Below, in pieces: positions 7,782 through 17,831 of a DNA stretch of 64,000 bases; the stretch's first letter is position 1; each line of letters begins with the position of its first letter. The notes under the pieces were generated by a model that had not been told where the DNA came from, made no database searches, and saw only the letters and a list, made by a program, of their open reading frames with translations. This stretch comes from Gordonia crocea (GTDB taxonomy: Bacteria > Actinomycetota > Actinomycetes > Mycobacteriales > Mycobacteriaceae). The stretch lies in assembly GCF_009932435.1 (NCBI RefSeq), contig NZ_BJOU01000001.1, positions 744,001 through 808,000 of the forward strand, given 5' to 3'. The position numbers and the translations under genes are program-made.

Positions 7782-8981
7782 TTAGAGGCCGAGGACGGCT
7801 TTGTCGATGATCTGGCGCTGGACCTCGGAGCTGCCGCTGTAGATCGAGACCTTGCGGTAGTTGAGGTAGGTGGGCACGGTCAGCTGCGCCCAGGCGGGGG
7901 CGGAGATGTCGGCGGTGCCGTTCGCGGCGGCCGGGTCCGGCGGTGCGACGGCGAGCGAATCGGTGCCGGCGATGTCGGCGAGGATTTCGGTCGCCGCCTG
8001 CTGGAGCTCGCTGCCGCGCAGTTTGAGGAGGCTCGACGCCGGGTTGGGCTTGCCGTCGGCCGACGATGCGACGACGCGCAGCTGGGTGAGTTCGAGGGCC
8101 ATCAGCTCGTTCTCCAGCTCGGCCAGGCGGGCTGCGAACAACGGGTCCTCGAGCAGCGTTCCAGTGGCCGTCTTGGTCTGCGCGGCCAGCTTCTTGGCGC
8201 GGGCCAGCTGAACCTTGGAGTGTCCGACGCGGGCGACGCCGGTGCGCTCGTTGCCGAGGAGGAACTTGGCGTAGGACCAGCCGGCGTTCTCCTCGCCGAC
8301 GAGTTGGTCGGCCGGGACGCGGACGTTGTTGAAGAAAACCTCGTTGACCTCGTATCCGCCGTCGATCAGCTGGATCGGGCGGACCTCGATACCCGGGGTG
8401 TTCATCTCGATCAGCAGCATGCTGATGCCGGCTTGGCGCTTGGGGGCGTCGGGGTTGGTGCGCACCAGCGCGAAGATCCAGTCGGCGTACTGACCCAGCG
8501 TCGTCCACGTCTTCTGTCCGTTGACGACCCACTCGTCGCCGTCGCGGACCGCGCGGGTCTTCAGCGAGGCGAGGTCCGAACCGGCCTCCGGCTCGGAAAA
8601 GCCTTGGCACCACCAGATGTCGCAGTTGGCAGTGGCGGGCAGGAAGCGCTTCTTCTGCTCCTCCGAGCCGAACTCGGCGATGACCGGTCCGATCATGGCC
8701 GAGTTGAACGGCAACGGGTCGGGTACCGAGGAGAGGGCGAACTCTTCGCGCCACAGGTGGTGCTGGATCGGGGTCCAGTCCTTGCCGCCCCAGGCGACCG
8801 GCCAGTTGGGGACGCACAGCCCGCCGCCGTCGAGGGCCTTCATCGTCGTCACGATGTCGTCGGGGTAGCGGAGCTTGCCCGTGGCGGCGCGCTCGCGGAC
8901 CTCGGCGGGGACCTCGGTGGTGAAGAACGTGCGAATCTCGTCGCGGAAGGCGATTTCGTCGGCGGAGAGTTTCAGCTGCAT
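7782..8981 (-). CDS. acyl-CoA dehydrogenase
   Basis: 399 residues from ATG 8981 (MQLKLSADEIAFRDEIR). Family motifs include the flavin and substrate segment CQGFSEPEAGSDLASLKTRA, QKTWTTLGQYADW, and the C-terminal SIYSGSSEVQRQIIDKAVLGL. At the place where medium-chain enzymes carry the catalytic glutamate (YEG) this protein has YSG, so catalysis may depend on a different residue or on its partner subunit. The partner is probably the product of the gene 28 bases downstream. The frame can be extended upstream to 9512 only by reading through the divergent amidase gene, so that start is rejected. Confidence 0.9.
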   Translation of the reverse strand: MQLKLSADEIAFRDEIRTFFTTEVPAEVRERAATGKLRYPDDIVTTMKALDGGGLCVPNWPVAWGGKDWTPIQHHLWREEFALSSVPDPLPFNSAMIGPVIAEFGSEEQKKRFLPATANCDIWWCQGFSEPEAGSDLASLKTRAVRDGDEWVVNGQKTWTTLGQYADWIFALVRTNPDAPKRQAGISMLLIEMNTPGIEVRPIQLIDGGYEVNEVFFNNVRVPADQLVGEENAGWSYAKFLLGNERTGVARVGHSKVQLARAKKLAAQTKTATGTLLEDPLFAARLAELENELMALELTQLRVVASSADGKPNPASSLLKLRGSELQQAATEILADIAGTDSLAVAPPDPAAANGTADISAPAWAQLTVPTYLNYRKVSIYSGSSEVQRQIIDKAVLGL

Positions 8982-9063
8982 GGTTCTTTGATACTCCAGG
9001 TTCGCTGACGGTTGGCGAGAACCACCCCGATCGTGGCGGAGGCGACGTGTAGCGTCGGCAGCC

Positions 9064-10473
9064 ATGACCAAGGTGAGTGCCTTTACCGACGACTGTCTGG
9101 GAGAGCTCGACGCGGTGGGGGTGGCCCGGGCGATCAGGGCGGGCGACTTTTCACCTGAAGAGGCGGCCCGGGCCGCGTTGGCGCGGATCGACGCGGTGGA
9201 GCCGCAGCTGAGTGCGGTGGCCCAGGACGATCGCGAGCGAGGACTGGCGCGGGCGGCGGCGGGCGAGTTCCCGGACGGGTCGCTGCGCGGGGTGCCGGCG
9301 ATGATCAAGAACAACACCCACTTCGCGGGGATCCCGACGCAGCACGGGTCGGCCGCGGTGCCGCCGAGGCCGGCCGAACACAACGAGAAGTTCACCGACC
9401 AGTTGTTGGCGTCGGGCATCAACCTCCTCGGGGCGACGACGCTGCCGGCGTTCGGGTTGACCGCGACGACCGAGTTCGTCGACCGGCCCCCGACGCGCAA
9501 CCCGTGGAACACCGACTACTCGGCGGGTGCGTCATCGGGCGGCTCGGCCGCGTTGGTGGCGGCCGGGGCGCTGCCGATCGCCCACGCGAACGATGGCGGC
9601 GGCTCCATCCGGATCCCCGCCGCGTGTTGCGGCCTCGTGGGCTTCAAGCCATCGCGCGACCGGGTTATCGCGTCGGCGGAAGGGGAGTCCCTGCCCATCG
9701 ACCTGATCTCCAACGGTGTGGTGACCCGCAGCGTGCGGGACACGGCCTACTTCCTGGCCGACACCCAGCGCTACGCGCCGGCGGCGAAGATGCCCGAACT
9801 CGGTCTGGTGGAAGGACCGAGCGGGCGGCGGTTGCGGATCGCGCTGATCTCCGAGCCGATCACCGGCGGCCTGCTCGACCCCGAGACGTCGATTGCGCTG
9901 GAGTCGGTGGCGGAGTTGCTGGCGGCGCAGGGCCACATGATCGACCGGGTGCCCCTGCCGGTGGAGCGCAGCTACGTTCAGCAGTTCACCGACTACTGGG
10001 CGCTGTTGGCCTTCAGCATCGACCACTTCGGAAAACGCGTGATCGACAAGGGGTTTGACCGGTCCCAATTGGATGCGTTCACCCGCGGACTGTCGAAGAA
10101 GTTCGTCAAGCGGTTCTGGGCCACGCCCGGTGTCCTGTTGGGGTTGCGGAAGTCGACCGCACAGTTCCGCGAGCTCTGCCGGGACTTCGACGTGGTCTAC
10201 TCGCCGACGCTGTCGCACACGACTCCGAAGCTGGGCTACCTCGATCCCGCTGGCGACTTCGACGAGATCTTCGAGCGCCTCATGCAATACGTGACGTTCA
10301 CGCCCGCCAACAACACGTCGGGCACCCCGGCGGTCAGCCTCCCGTTGGCGCAGACCAGAGACGGATTGCCGATCGGGTTGCACTTCTGCGCAGACGTGGG
10401 CAACGAGCAAACCCTGCTCGAACTGGCCTATCAGCTCGAAGCGGAGCGCCCTTTCGCGCGCATCCAGGACTGA
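9064..10473 (+). CDS. amidase (amidase signature family)
   Basis: 469 residues. The Ser-cisSer-Lys triad is visible: the lysine in GVPAMIKNNTHFAG near residue 83, the glycine/serine-rich stretch GASSGGSAALVAAG near residue 156, and the nucleophile region DGGGSIRIPAACCGLVGFKPS near residue 180. The protein therefore hydrolyses amide or ester bonds in an unknown small molecule, in the cytoplasm. It diverges from the acyl-CoA dehydrogenase gene across 82 bases and is convergent with the DUF222 gene. Confidence 0.9.
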   Translation: MTKVSAFTDDCLGELDAVGVARAIRAGDFSPEEAARAALARIDAVEPQLSAVAQDDRERGLARAAAGEFPDGSLRGVPAMIKNNTHFAGIPTQHGSAAVPPRPAEHNEKFTDQLLASGINLLGATTLPAFGLTATTEFVDRPPTRNPWNTDYSAGASSGGSAALVAAGALPIAHANDGGGSIRIPAACCGLVGFKPSRDRVIASAEGESLPIDLISNGVVTRSVRDTAYFLADTQRYAPAAKMPELGLVEGPSGRRLRIALISEPITGGLLDPETSIALESVAELLAAQGHMIDRVPLPVERSYVQQFTDYWALLAFSIDHFGKRVIDKGFDRSQLDAFTRGLSKKFVKRFWATPGVLLGLRKSTAQFRELCRDFDVVYSPTLSHTTPKLGYLDPAGDFDEIFERLMQYVTFTPANNTSGTPAVSLPLAQTRDGLPIGLHFCADVGNEQTLLELAYQLEAERPFARIQD

Positions 10474-10568
10474 TCCGCGCCGGCCGGTATGAAGTTCTCA
10501 AGGTACGTGTGTGGCCCGGGGGCCGAATGTGCTGCGCTGGTGGAATTTTCAGGTGGGTGTGGCCGGGG

Positions 10569-11894
10569 TTAGGCGGCGGCGTGGTTGGCGAGGGTGAGGG
10601 TGCGTCGGTTGTGGCAGCGGATCCAGTCACCTCCTTCGGGACTCTGGAACCAGGGGTGGCCGTCGAAGCCGATTTGGATGTTCCAGCCTTTGCCGTGGAC
10701 ATACGTGTGGTGATGCAGCGAACAGAGCAGCACGGTGTTCTTGAGGTTCGTCTCCCCACCATCAGCCCAATGCTTGATGTGATGCCCTTCGCACCATGAC
10801 GGCGGCTTCCCGCAGCCGGGGAACTGGCATCCACCGTCGCGGGCTTCGAGTGCTTTGCGGAGGGTGCCGGTGACGAACCGTTGGGTGCGTTTGGCATCCA
10901 ACGGCACCGAGTCCGCAGTGATCAACGCGGTGACTTCGGTGCTGCCGCAGGCGATTTCACGGGCCGTCTCGGCTGATACCGAGCCGGTGAATCCCAGGCG
11001 TGCGGCGTGAGCCTCGCCTAGAGGGCTGTCGGGTACCAGGGTGGGCAGTGGCACGGTCATGGTGATGTGCGGGACGATCCCGCCCACTGTCGGACGGTTT
11101 CGGGACGCCAGATAGGCGGTGATCACGGTGACCAGGGCATCGGCGGTGCGTTGCGCCCGAGTACGCGGATCCGGGGAGCCATCGGGCGCCGGGATCGGCT
11201 TGGCCAGGGCGTCCAACGCGGTGTGGAGCTTTTCACCGGACAGCTGATCCAGATCAGCCTCCAGCGTCACGCGTCCCTCATCGGTGCGTGACACGGTGGC
11301 CTGGTTCAACGACGGATTATCGGCCGGTGGGGTGCTGGGCGGATCGAGTGGTGCTAACTCGTGGCCGAGTTCGCGGGCCTTCTCCATGACTTGGGCGGGT
11401 TGATCGATCCGGGCGTGCGCCAACAATGTCGTCGCAGTCTTGTCGCGCACCTCGCTAAATCCATCAGCACCCATGCGGGTGGCGATGTGGTCCAAGCCGC
11501 GGATCACCGCATCCGCATGCTCGATTCCCAGGTCGCCGTCGCGGACCTCGCGCACCAGGTTCGGCAGATCATCCAAGTGCTGGGCCAACCTGGCGACCCG
11601 GTTGACGGTGGCCGGCGCCAACGGCAACTCCCGCAACAGATCGCGGCCGTTCTTCAACCGATTCCGTACTGGGATACCGATGGCCTCGGCCCGGGCGGCC
11701 GCGGCAGCCAACAAGTAGGAGGCGATGTTGCCCATGCGCACCGCGGTGACCATCACCCCGAGCAAGGCCTTGTCGTCGACAATCGCCTCCGCCGACGCCA
11801 ACAACGCGCCCATGCCGGTACCGGATTCAACGGCGGCCGGCGCCAAGTCGTCGGTCAGGTCGGTGACGAATGCGGTGAGTTCGTCGTGGTTCAT
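10569..11894 (-). CDS. DUF222 / HNH endonuclease domain protein (13E12-repeat family)
   Basis: 441 residues from ATG 11894 (MNHDELTAF), preceded by a run of G. A start nine codons further upstream (11921) is possible. The N-terminal two thirds is the helical DUF222 domain. The C-terminus has an HNH nuclease core: CQFPGCGKPP, then CEGHHIKHWADGGETNLKNTVLLCSLHHHTYVH, with His-His, Asn and the following His plus zinc-binding cysteines. These genes are multicopy in mycobacteria, Gordonia and Rhodococcus and behave like selfish or mobile elements, though their role is not proven. The upstream 70 bases are unusually AT-rich compared with the surroundings. Confidence 0.88.
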   Translation of the reverse strand: MNHDELTAFVTDLTDDLAPAAVESGTGMGALLASAEAIVDDKALLGVMVTAVRMGNIASYLLAAAAARAEAIGIPVRNRLKNGRDLLRELPLAPATVNRVARLAQHLDDLPNLVREVRDGDLGIEHADAVIRGLDHIATRMGADGFSEVRDKTATTLLAHARIDQPAQVMEKARELGHELAPLDPPSTPPADNPSLNQATVSRTDEGRVTLEADLDQLSGEKLHTALDALAKPIPAPDGSPDPRTRAQRTADALVTVITAYLASRNRPTVGGIVPHITMTVPLPTLVPDSPLGEAHAARLGFTGSVSAETAREIACGSTEVTALITADSVPLDAKRTQRFVTGTLRKALEARDGGCQFPGCGKPPSWCEGHHIKHWADGGETNLKNTVLLCSLHHHTYVHGKGWNIQIGFDGHPWFQSPEGGDWIRCHNRRTLTLANHAAA

Positions 11895-12335
11895 GTGGCC
11901 CCCCCAGATCCAGGTTCGCATCGTGTTGTGCGGACTCCGGGTTAGAATCTGTGTGCTGATAGGCTTGTATTTACATATTACACTAGATCAAGGGTCTGAC
12001 AAGGAGAGTTTAAGTGGGTTGAACTGGGGTGATGATGGTTGGACACGCCGTCCTGGCGAGTTGTCTGGCTCCATCAACGGGGGTGTGGATGCGGCAGGTC
12101 GGCGCGACACGCGTCGCTCGCCGCCCGTATGTGGACTCGCTTTCTGGCGCCATGTCGTCGATGACTATTCCGTCGGGCGTTGGCGTACTTTTCTCGGTCG
12201 GCCTTCTCCTCGGTCGCATCGACGAGATCAAACACAGGGACTCGCCCGTAGCGAACCAAGGCCAACTCAAAGAGGTGGCCACTCGACCCGCAAAGGGAGT
12301 GGCGCTCGACCGCAGAAGGAGGAGCGCGATAGCTC
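11895..12335. other. intergenic stretch with AT-rich promoter zone and GC-rich imperfect repeats
   Basis: No convincing gene in 441 bases. Bases 11930-12015 are AT-rich and probably hold the promoter of the DUF222 gene. Bases 12270-12340 contain three imperfect copies of a unit of about 20 bases containing CTCGACC or GCGCGA followed by a GGAG core. The last copy makes a six-pair hairpin (AGGAGC 12320-12325 with GCTCCT 12332-12337) that overlaps the stop codon of the SGNH hydrolase gene. It may act as a weak terminator for that gene. Short frames here have no recognisable protein signature. Confidence 0.4.
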
Positions 12336-13148
12336 CTAGCCGACCACGGTCCAATCGGGGTGCTTCGGGTCGCGTCCATCGCCTGACGAGCGTCCGCGCA
12401 CTCGCCGCATCACCCAGGGGAACAGGTGACGTCCGGCGAACTCGACATGGTCGAGGAGTCCCGGCGTGGCCGCGGCGGTGGCCGGTTCCGGAGTCGGCGC
12501 ATTGTCGACGAGGGCGGCCAACACCTCGGCGGCCACCCGGCGGTGTCCTTGGGGGGCGAGGTGAAGCCGGTCGGACGACCAGTAGGACGGATTGCGCAAT
12601 TCGGCGGTGTTGAACAGGTCGACGAAAGTCACGTCGTGGCGGGCCGCGATCTCGGCGACCATGGCGGTCAGCTGCTCGCCGCGCTGGTGGATCGTCGACC
12701 CGAAGGGCAGCTGTGCGGACGGGTCGGCGCCGCTCAGCAGGACGACGCGGGCGCCGGACGCGGCTCCGTCGAGGACCGCCTGCTCGGTTTTCGAGTGGAG
12801 GAACGCGGGGTCGCAGCCACGCCGCAGCATGTCGTTGCCGCCGCCGTTGATCGTCAGGATCGTCGGCGCCGGGTCGAGTCGCAGGGCGGCCGGGAGCTGG
12901 TCGTCGACGATGGGGCCCAACAACCGGCCGCGGATGGCGAAGTTGGCGTAAGCGATCGGTTCGCCGTGCGCGAGGGCCAGGCCCTCGGCGACGAGATCGG
13001 CCCACCCGCGCATGTTTCCGTCGGGCCGGGGATCGCCGACGCCTTCGGTGAAGCTGTCGCCGATCGCCGCGAAGCGGACGCGGGGGATCACGGTGGCCGC
13101 GATGGAATCCGCCGGCATCGGGGACGTGGGGGAGGACGGGGTGCTCAT
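12336..13148 (-). CDS. SGNH/GDSL-family hydrolase (cytoplasmic type)
   Basis: 270 residues from ATG 13148. Block I is AAIGDSFTEGVGD near residue 28 with the nucleophile serine. Block III appears as TINGGGNDML near residue 100, and block V SDRLHLAPQGH near residue 197 supplies the Asp-His pair. These enzymes hydrolyse esters of lipids or carbohydrates. No signal peptide is seen. The longer open frame reaching 14600 runs antisense through the alkaline phosphatase gene and is not supported. The gene diverges from the phosphatase gene over 117 bases. Confidence 0.85.
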   Translation of the reverse strand: MSTPSSPTSPMPADSIAATVIPRVRFAAIGDSFTEGVGDPRPDGNMRGWADLVAEGLALAHGEPIAYANFAIRGRLLGPIVDDQLPAALRLDPAPTILTINGGGNDMLRRGCDPAFLHSKTEQAVLDGAASGARVVLLSGADPSAQLPFGSTIHQRGEQLTAMVAEIAARHDVTFVDLFNTAELRNPSYWSSDRLHLAPQGHRRVAAEVLAALVDNAPTPEPATAAATPGLLDHVEFAGRHLFPWVMRRVRGRSSGDGRDPKHPDWTVVG

Positions 13149-13226
13149 GGCACTACTCCTTTGCGGACGGTCCGAGACGGTGCGGTTGAGGGAACCGGTG
13201 ACGAACCTACGCCCACCCCAGGTGAA

Positions 13227-13248
13227 GTTCGCACTCCGTTCACCCAAC
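13227..13248 (+). promoter_or_regulatory. probable PHO box (PhoP/RegX3-type direct repeats)
   Basis: Two adjacent 11-base units, GTTCGCACTCC (13227-13237) and GTTCACCCAAC (13238-13248), both begin with GTTC and have the 11-base spacing of actinobacterial PHO boxes. They lie 18 bases before the alkaline phosphatase start codon, consistent with phosphate-starvation control of that gene. Confidence 0.6.
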
Positions 13249-13265
13249 CGTGCTGCGATGGCGGT

Positions 13266-14726
13266 ATGAAGCGCCAGTGCCGGATCGCCGCACCGATAGC
13301 CGCCGTCCTCCTCGTCGCCGCCTGTGGTTCCGGGCAGGCCCCGGGAGTCGACGGGAACGACGCCGCGAAGGTCTCGATCGACCGCGACGCCGTGGGCGAC
13401 ATCGCCGGCAACGGCGGTGCGCGACGGCTGCGCAAGGACCAGACCGAGGCGATCGCCGATTCGCTGCAGCGCTCCGGTGCCCGCAACGTCATCCTCATCA
13501 TCGGCGACGGCACGTCGGACCAGGAGTACACCCTGGCCCGCAACTATCAGTGGGGTGCGGCGGGCACGATTCCGGGGATCGACGACCTCCCGCTCACCGG
13601 CGCGTACACGACCTACGCCCTGGACAAGGACACCGGAAAGCCGGACTACACCACCGATTCCGCGGCATCGGCCACCGCATTCGCCACCGGGACCAAGACT
13701 TACAACGGCGCGATCTCCGTCGACCGGCACGGCCGCCCGCAGCGCTCGGTCATCGAGATCGCCAAGGCCAACGGCCTCGCCACCGGCAACGTCACCACCG
13801 CCGCACTGCAGGACGCGACACCGGCCGTACAGGTGGCCCACGTCGTCGACCGCAAGTGCGACGGGCCGAAGAAGACCGCCGAGCGGTGTCCGGGCAATGC
13901 GCTTGAGAACGGCGGTGCCGGCTCGATCACCGAGCAGCTGTTGGCCGCGCGTGCCGATGTCACCCTCGGTGGCGGCTGGAAGGTCTTCGACGAGACCGCG
14001 ACGGCGGGGCACTACCGTGACAAGACCCTGGAGGCGCAGGCGAAGGAGCGCGGCTATCGGATCGTGCGCTCGGCCGACGAACTGCGTGCGGTGACGAAGG
14101 CCGATCAGTCCGAGCCGTTGCTCGGCGTCTTCGCCGACAAGGTGATGCCGCGGATGTGGGCCGAACTCAACGCCCAGCCCGGCGGCGCGCGGATGCCCGC
14201 GGCCCGCTGCGCGCCGAACCCGGCGATGACGGCGCAGACACCAAAGCTCGGCGAGATGACGCGCAAGGCGATCGAGCTCTTGTCGGCGGGTGGCCGTAAC
14301 GGCAAGGGCTTCTTCCTTCAGGTCGAATCCGCGTCGATCGACAAGGCGGCGCACTCGGCCGATCCGTGCGGGCAGATCGGTGAGACGGTGCAACTGTCCG
14401 ATGCGACGACCGTCGCCCTCGAGTACGCGAAACGGCACAAGGACACCTTGGTGATCGTCACCGGCGACCACGGGCACGCCACCCAGGTCATCCAAACCGG
14501 TGAGGACACGCCGGGTTTGACCCGCACGCTGTTGACCGTCGACGGATCGCCGATGACCGTCAACTACGGCACCTCGCGGCTGCGCGACGAGCAGCAGCAC
14601 TCCGGCGTCCAGGTCCGCATCGCCGCATACGGTCCGGGGGCGGCGAATGTGGTCGGACTGCTCGACCAGACCGACACCTTCTTCGTCATCACCGACGCAC
14701 TTCGACTGGACCGGAACAAGCGGTAG
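13266..14726 (+). CDS. phoA: alkaline phosphatase (PhoA family), lipoprotein
   Basis: 486 residues from ATG 13266. A signal peptide ends in the lipobox VAAC, so Cys20 is predicted to be lipidated and the enzyme faces outside the cell. Metal and catalytic residues of the E. coli enzyme are recognisable: Asp81 in GDGTSDQE, nucleophile Ser132 in TDSAASATA, the FLQVESASIDKAAHSADPCG block, VTGDHGHAT, and QHSG for the last zinc-binding histidine. It releases phosphate from phosphomonoesters at the cell surface. A PHO box lies directly upstream. In-frame extension upstream to 12426 is antisense to the SGNH gene and is rejected because it would bury the signal peptide. Confidence 0.92.
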   Translation: MKRQCRIAAPIAAVLLVAACGSGQAPGVDGNDAAKVSIDRDAVGDIAGNGGARRLRKDQTEAIADSLQRSGARNVILIIGDGTSDQEYTLARNYQWGAAGTIPGIDDLPLTGAYTTYALDKDTGKPDYTTDSAASATAFATGTKTYNGAISVDRHGRPQRSVIEIAKANGLATGNVTTAALQDATPAVQVAHVVDRKCDGPKKTAERCPGNALENGGAGSITEQLLAARADVTLGGGWKVFDETATAGHYRDKTLEAQAKERGYRIVRSADELRAVTKADQSEPLLGVFADKVMPRMWAELNAQPGGARMPAARCAPNPAMTAQTPKLGEMTRKAIELLSAGGRNGKGFFLQVESASIDKAAHSADPCGQIGETVQLSDATTVALEYAKRHKDTLVIVTGDHGHATQVIQTGEDTPGLTRTLLTVDGSPMTVNYGTSRLRDEQQHSGVQVRIAAYGPGAANVVGLLDQTDTFFVITDALRLDRNKR

Positions 14727-14743
14727 CGGCCACCCTCCCGACC

Positions 14744-14768
14744 TTGCACTCGCAGTGGGAGAGTGCTA
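14744..14768. promoter_or_regulatory. CIRCE element 1 (HrcA operator)
   Basis: TTGCACTC, nine bases, then GAGTGCTA. This is the CIRCE inverted repeat (consensus TTAGCACTC-N9-GAGTGCTAA) with one arm base changed. It lies upstream of groEL, about 140 bases before the start codon. Confidence 0.9.
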
Positions 14769-14776
14769 GAACGGTG

Positions 14777-14803
14777 TTGGCACTCTCCTACCGGGAGTGC
14801 TAG
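14777..14803. promoter_or_regulatory. CIRCE element 2 (HrcA operator)
   Basis: TTGGCACTC, nine bases, then GAGTGCTAG. This second CIRCE repeat starts 33 bases after the first, so the two operators lie about three helical turns apart on the same DNA face. It implies HrcA repression and heat-shock induction of groEL. Confidence 0.9.
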
Positions 14804-14877
14804 GTCGGGACGGTGAGATCGGTCGTTGACACGCCGGTCGTCCGTCGCGGGCACCGAGTCCGGCCATAGAAACCTAG

Positions 14878-16533
<1,656 letters not shown>

Positions 16534-16556
16534 ACCCGCCGCTCCTATCGAGCACC

Positions 16557-16600
16557 AATCGGGGCCGATCACCCAGCCGGGTGATCGGCCCCGATTCTTT
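16557..16600. terminator. strong intrinsic terminator after groEL
   Basis: A perfect 18-base-pair stem (16557-16574 with 16579-16596) closed by a four-base loop and followed by CTTT. It lies between groEL and the convergent thioesterase gene and probably serves both directions. Confidence 0.9.
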
Positions 16601-16616
16601 GTGTGGTCGGTGGAAC

Positions 16617-17093
16617 TCAGGCGAGGATGATGCAGGTCGTCGTGCCGTGCGCGACGAGCTTGCCGTTCGCGTCGATGACCTTGCCCTCGGCGGTGGCGGT
16701 GCGCCGCCCGACGTGGATGGTCTCACCGATCCCGGTCAGCTCCCCGGCGTCGACGGCGACGGTGCGGATGTAGTTCACCTTGAGCTCCAGCGTCGTGTAG
16801 CCGACGCCGGCCGGCAGGGTGGTGTGCACCGCGCAACCCATCACCGAGTCCAGCAGCGTCGCACACACGCCGCCGTGCACCGAGCCGAGTGGATTGGCGA
16901 AGTCGGGTTGGGGGGTCACGGCGAAGCTGACCTTCCCCTCGTCAAGGCTCACCGGGCGCATCCCCAGCAGGCGTCCGATGCTGGGGACCGGGTCGGGGTC
17001 GGTGACGGTCTGCTGCCACAGGCGCAGCAGCTCGAGGCCGGAGAGTTCGAGCGGGTTGACGGTGGTGTCGGTATTACCCTGGTCTGCGTTCAT
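16617..17093 (-). CDS. PaaI-family (hotdog fold) thioesterase
   Basis: 158 residues from ATG 17093 (MNADQGN). A start at 17111 is open but lies inside the operator palindrome and is less likely. The hotdog motif PLGSVHGGVCATLLDSVMGCAV near residues 68-89 holds the HGG signature of PaaI-type acyl-CoA thioesterases, and TTLELKVNYIRTV is the following strand. It should hydrolyse acyl- or aryl-acyl-CoA in the cytoplasm. It is divergent from a TetR gene with a shared palindromic operator, so the regulator probably controls it. Confidence 0.85.
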   Translation of the reverse strand: MNADQGNTDTTVNPLELSGLELLRLWQQTVTDPDPVPSIGRLLGMRPVSLDEGKVSFAVTPQPDFANPLGSVHGGVCATLLDSVMGCAVHTTLPAGVGYTTLELKVNYIRTVAVDAGELTGIGETIHVGRRTATAEGKVIDANGKLVAHGTTTCIILA

Positions 17094-17096
17094 GGA

Positions 17097-17116
17097 TATG
17101 TATGATGGCATACATA
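17097..17116. promoter_or_regulatory. palindromic operator between thioesterase and TetR genes
   Basis: A perfect inverted repeat TATGTATG-ATGG-CATACATA (8-4-8) lies three bases upstream of the thioesterase start and 29 bases upstream of the TetR start. Its position suggests autoregulation and repression of both divergent genes. Confidence 0.7.
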
Positions 17117-17145
17117 GAATTCCAGTTCAACGGATGAAGGTGGCC

Positions 17146-17730
17146 ATGGCGGATCCTGGTTCGGGTGGCGGCGTGCGGGATCGGATGATCGCCGCGGCTG
17201 CTGATCTCATCGGCCGCGACGGGGTTGCGGCCGCGTCGATCGGCAAGGTCCTCACAGCCAGCCGCGCCCCGCGCGGATCGATCTACCACCACTTTCCCCA
17301 GGGGCGGACCGAGCTCATGACGGCCGGCGTCCGCCACGCGGGCAGCGTGATGAAGCGGCGGATCGTCGACGCAGACGGGGGCGCGCGTCCCTCCGATCGA
17401 ATCCGCGAAATCGGTGACTTCTGGCGCCGGTTGCTGGTCGCGACCGACTTCGAATTCGGGTGCCCGGTGTTGGCCGGCGGGCTCGCGCACACCACCGATC
17501 CGGAGGTGGCCGCCGAAGCCGGTGCGATCCTTGAGGATTGGCAACTCGGCATCGCCGACAAGCTCGTCGACGACGGCGTCGACCCGGCGCGTGCCGGGTC
17601 GCTGTCGGCCCTCGTCCTCTCGGCCGTCGAAGGGGCCGTCGGCCTCTGTCAGGCGCTGCGCAGCACCGAGCCGCTGGACCGGGTCGTCGATGAGCTGGGG
17701 CGGGTCTGCGACGCCGCCGCCGAGGGGTAA
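17146..17730 (+). CDS. TetR-family repressor (LmrA/YxaF-like)
   Basis: 194 residues from ATG 17146, chosen because AAGGTGG lies just upstream. ATG 17134 is an alternative that adds four residues. The N-terminal helix-turn-helix reads GVAAASIGKVLTASRAPRGSIYHHFPQGRTEL near residues 25-56, the DNA-binding domain of TetR proteins with the GSIYHHFP recognition helix end. The C-terminal part (FEFGCPVLAGGLAHTTDPEV) resembles the LmrA/YxaF ligand domain. It most likely represses itself and the divergent thioesterase through the palindrome at 17097-17116. The ligand is unknown. Confidence 0.85.
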   Translation: MADPGSGGGVRDRMIAAAADLIGRDGVAAASIGKVLTASRAPRGSIYHHFPQGRTELMTAGVRHAGSVMKRRIVDADGGARPSDRIREIGDFWRRLLVATDFEFGCPVLAGGLAHTTDPEVAAEAGAILEDWQLGIADKLVDDGVDPARAGSLSALVLSAVEGAVGLCQALRSTEPLDRVVDELGRVCDAAAEG

Positions 17731-17831
17731 CGGCGTCGGCCGGTTGAGACGGGAGACGTGATTCGTTCCCTTTAGCTGTGTGATTAGTAGTATGTTTCCC
17801 GTTGGTCGACCAGCCGAAGGGAGTGCAGCCG

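Noticed and set aside
12010..12335. Short frames on both strands in the intergenic stretch
   Set aside because: They have no RBS, no recognisable residues and biased composition caused by the repeats.
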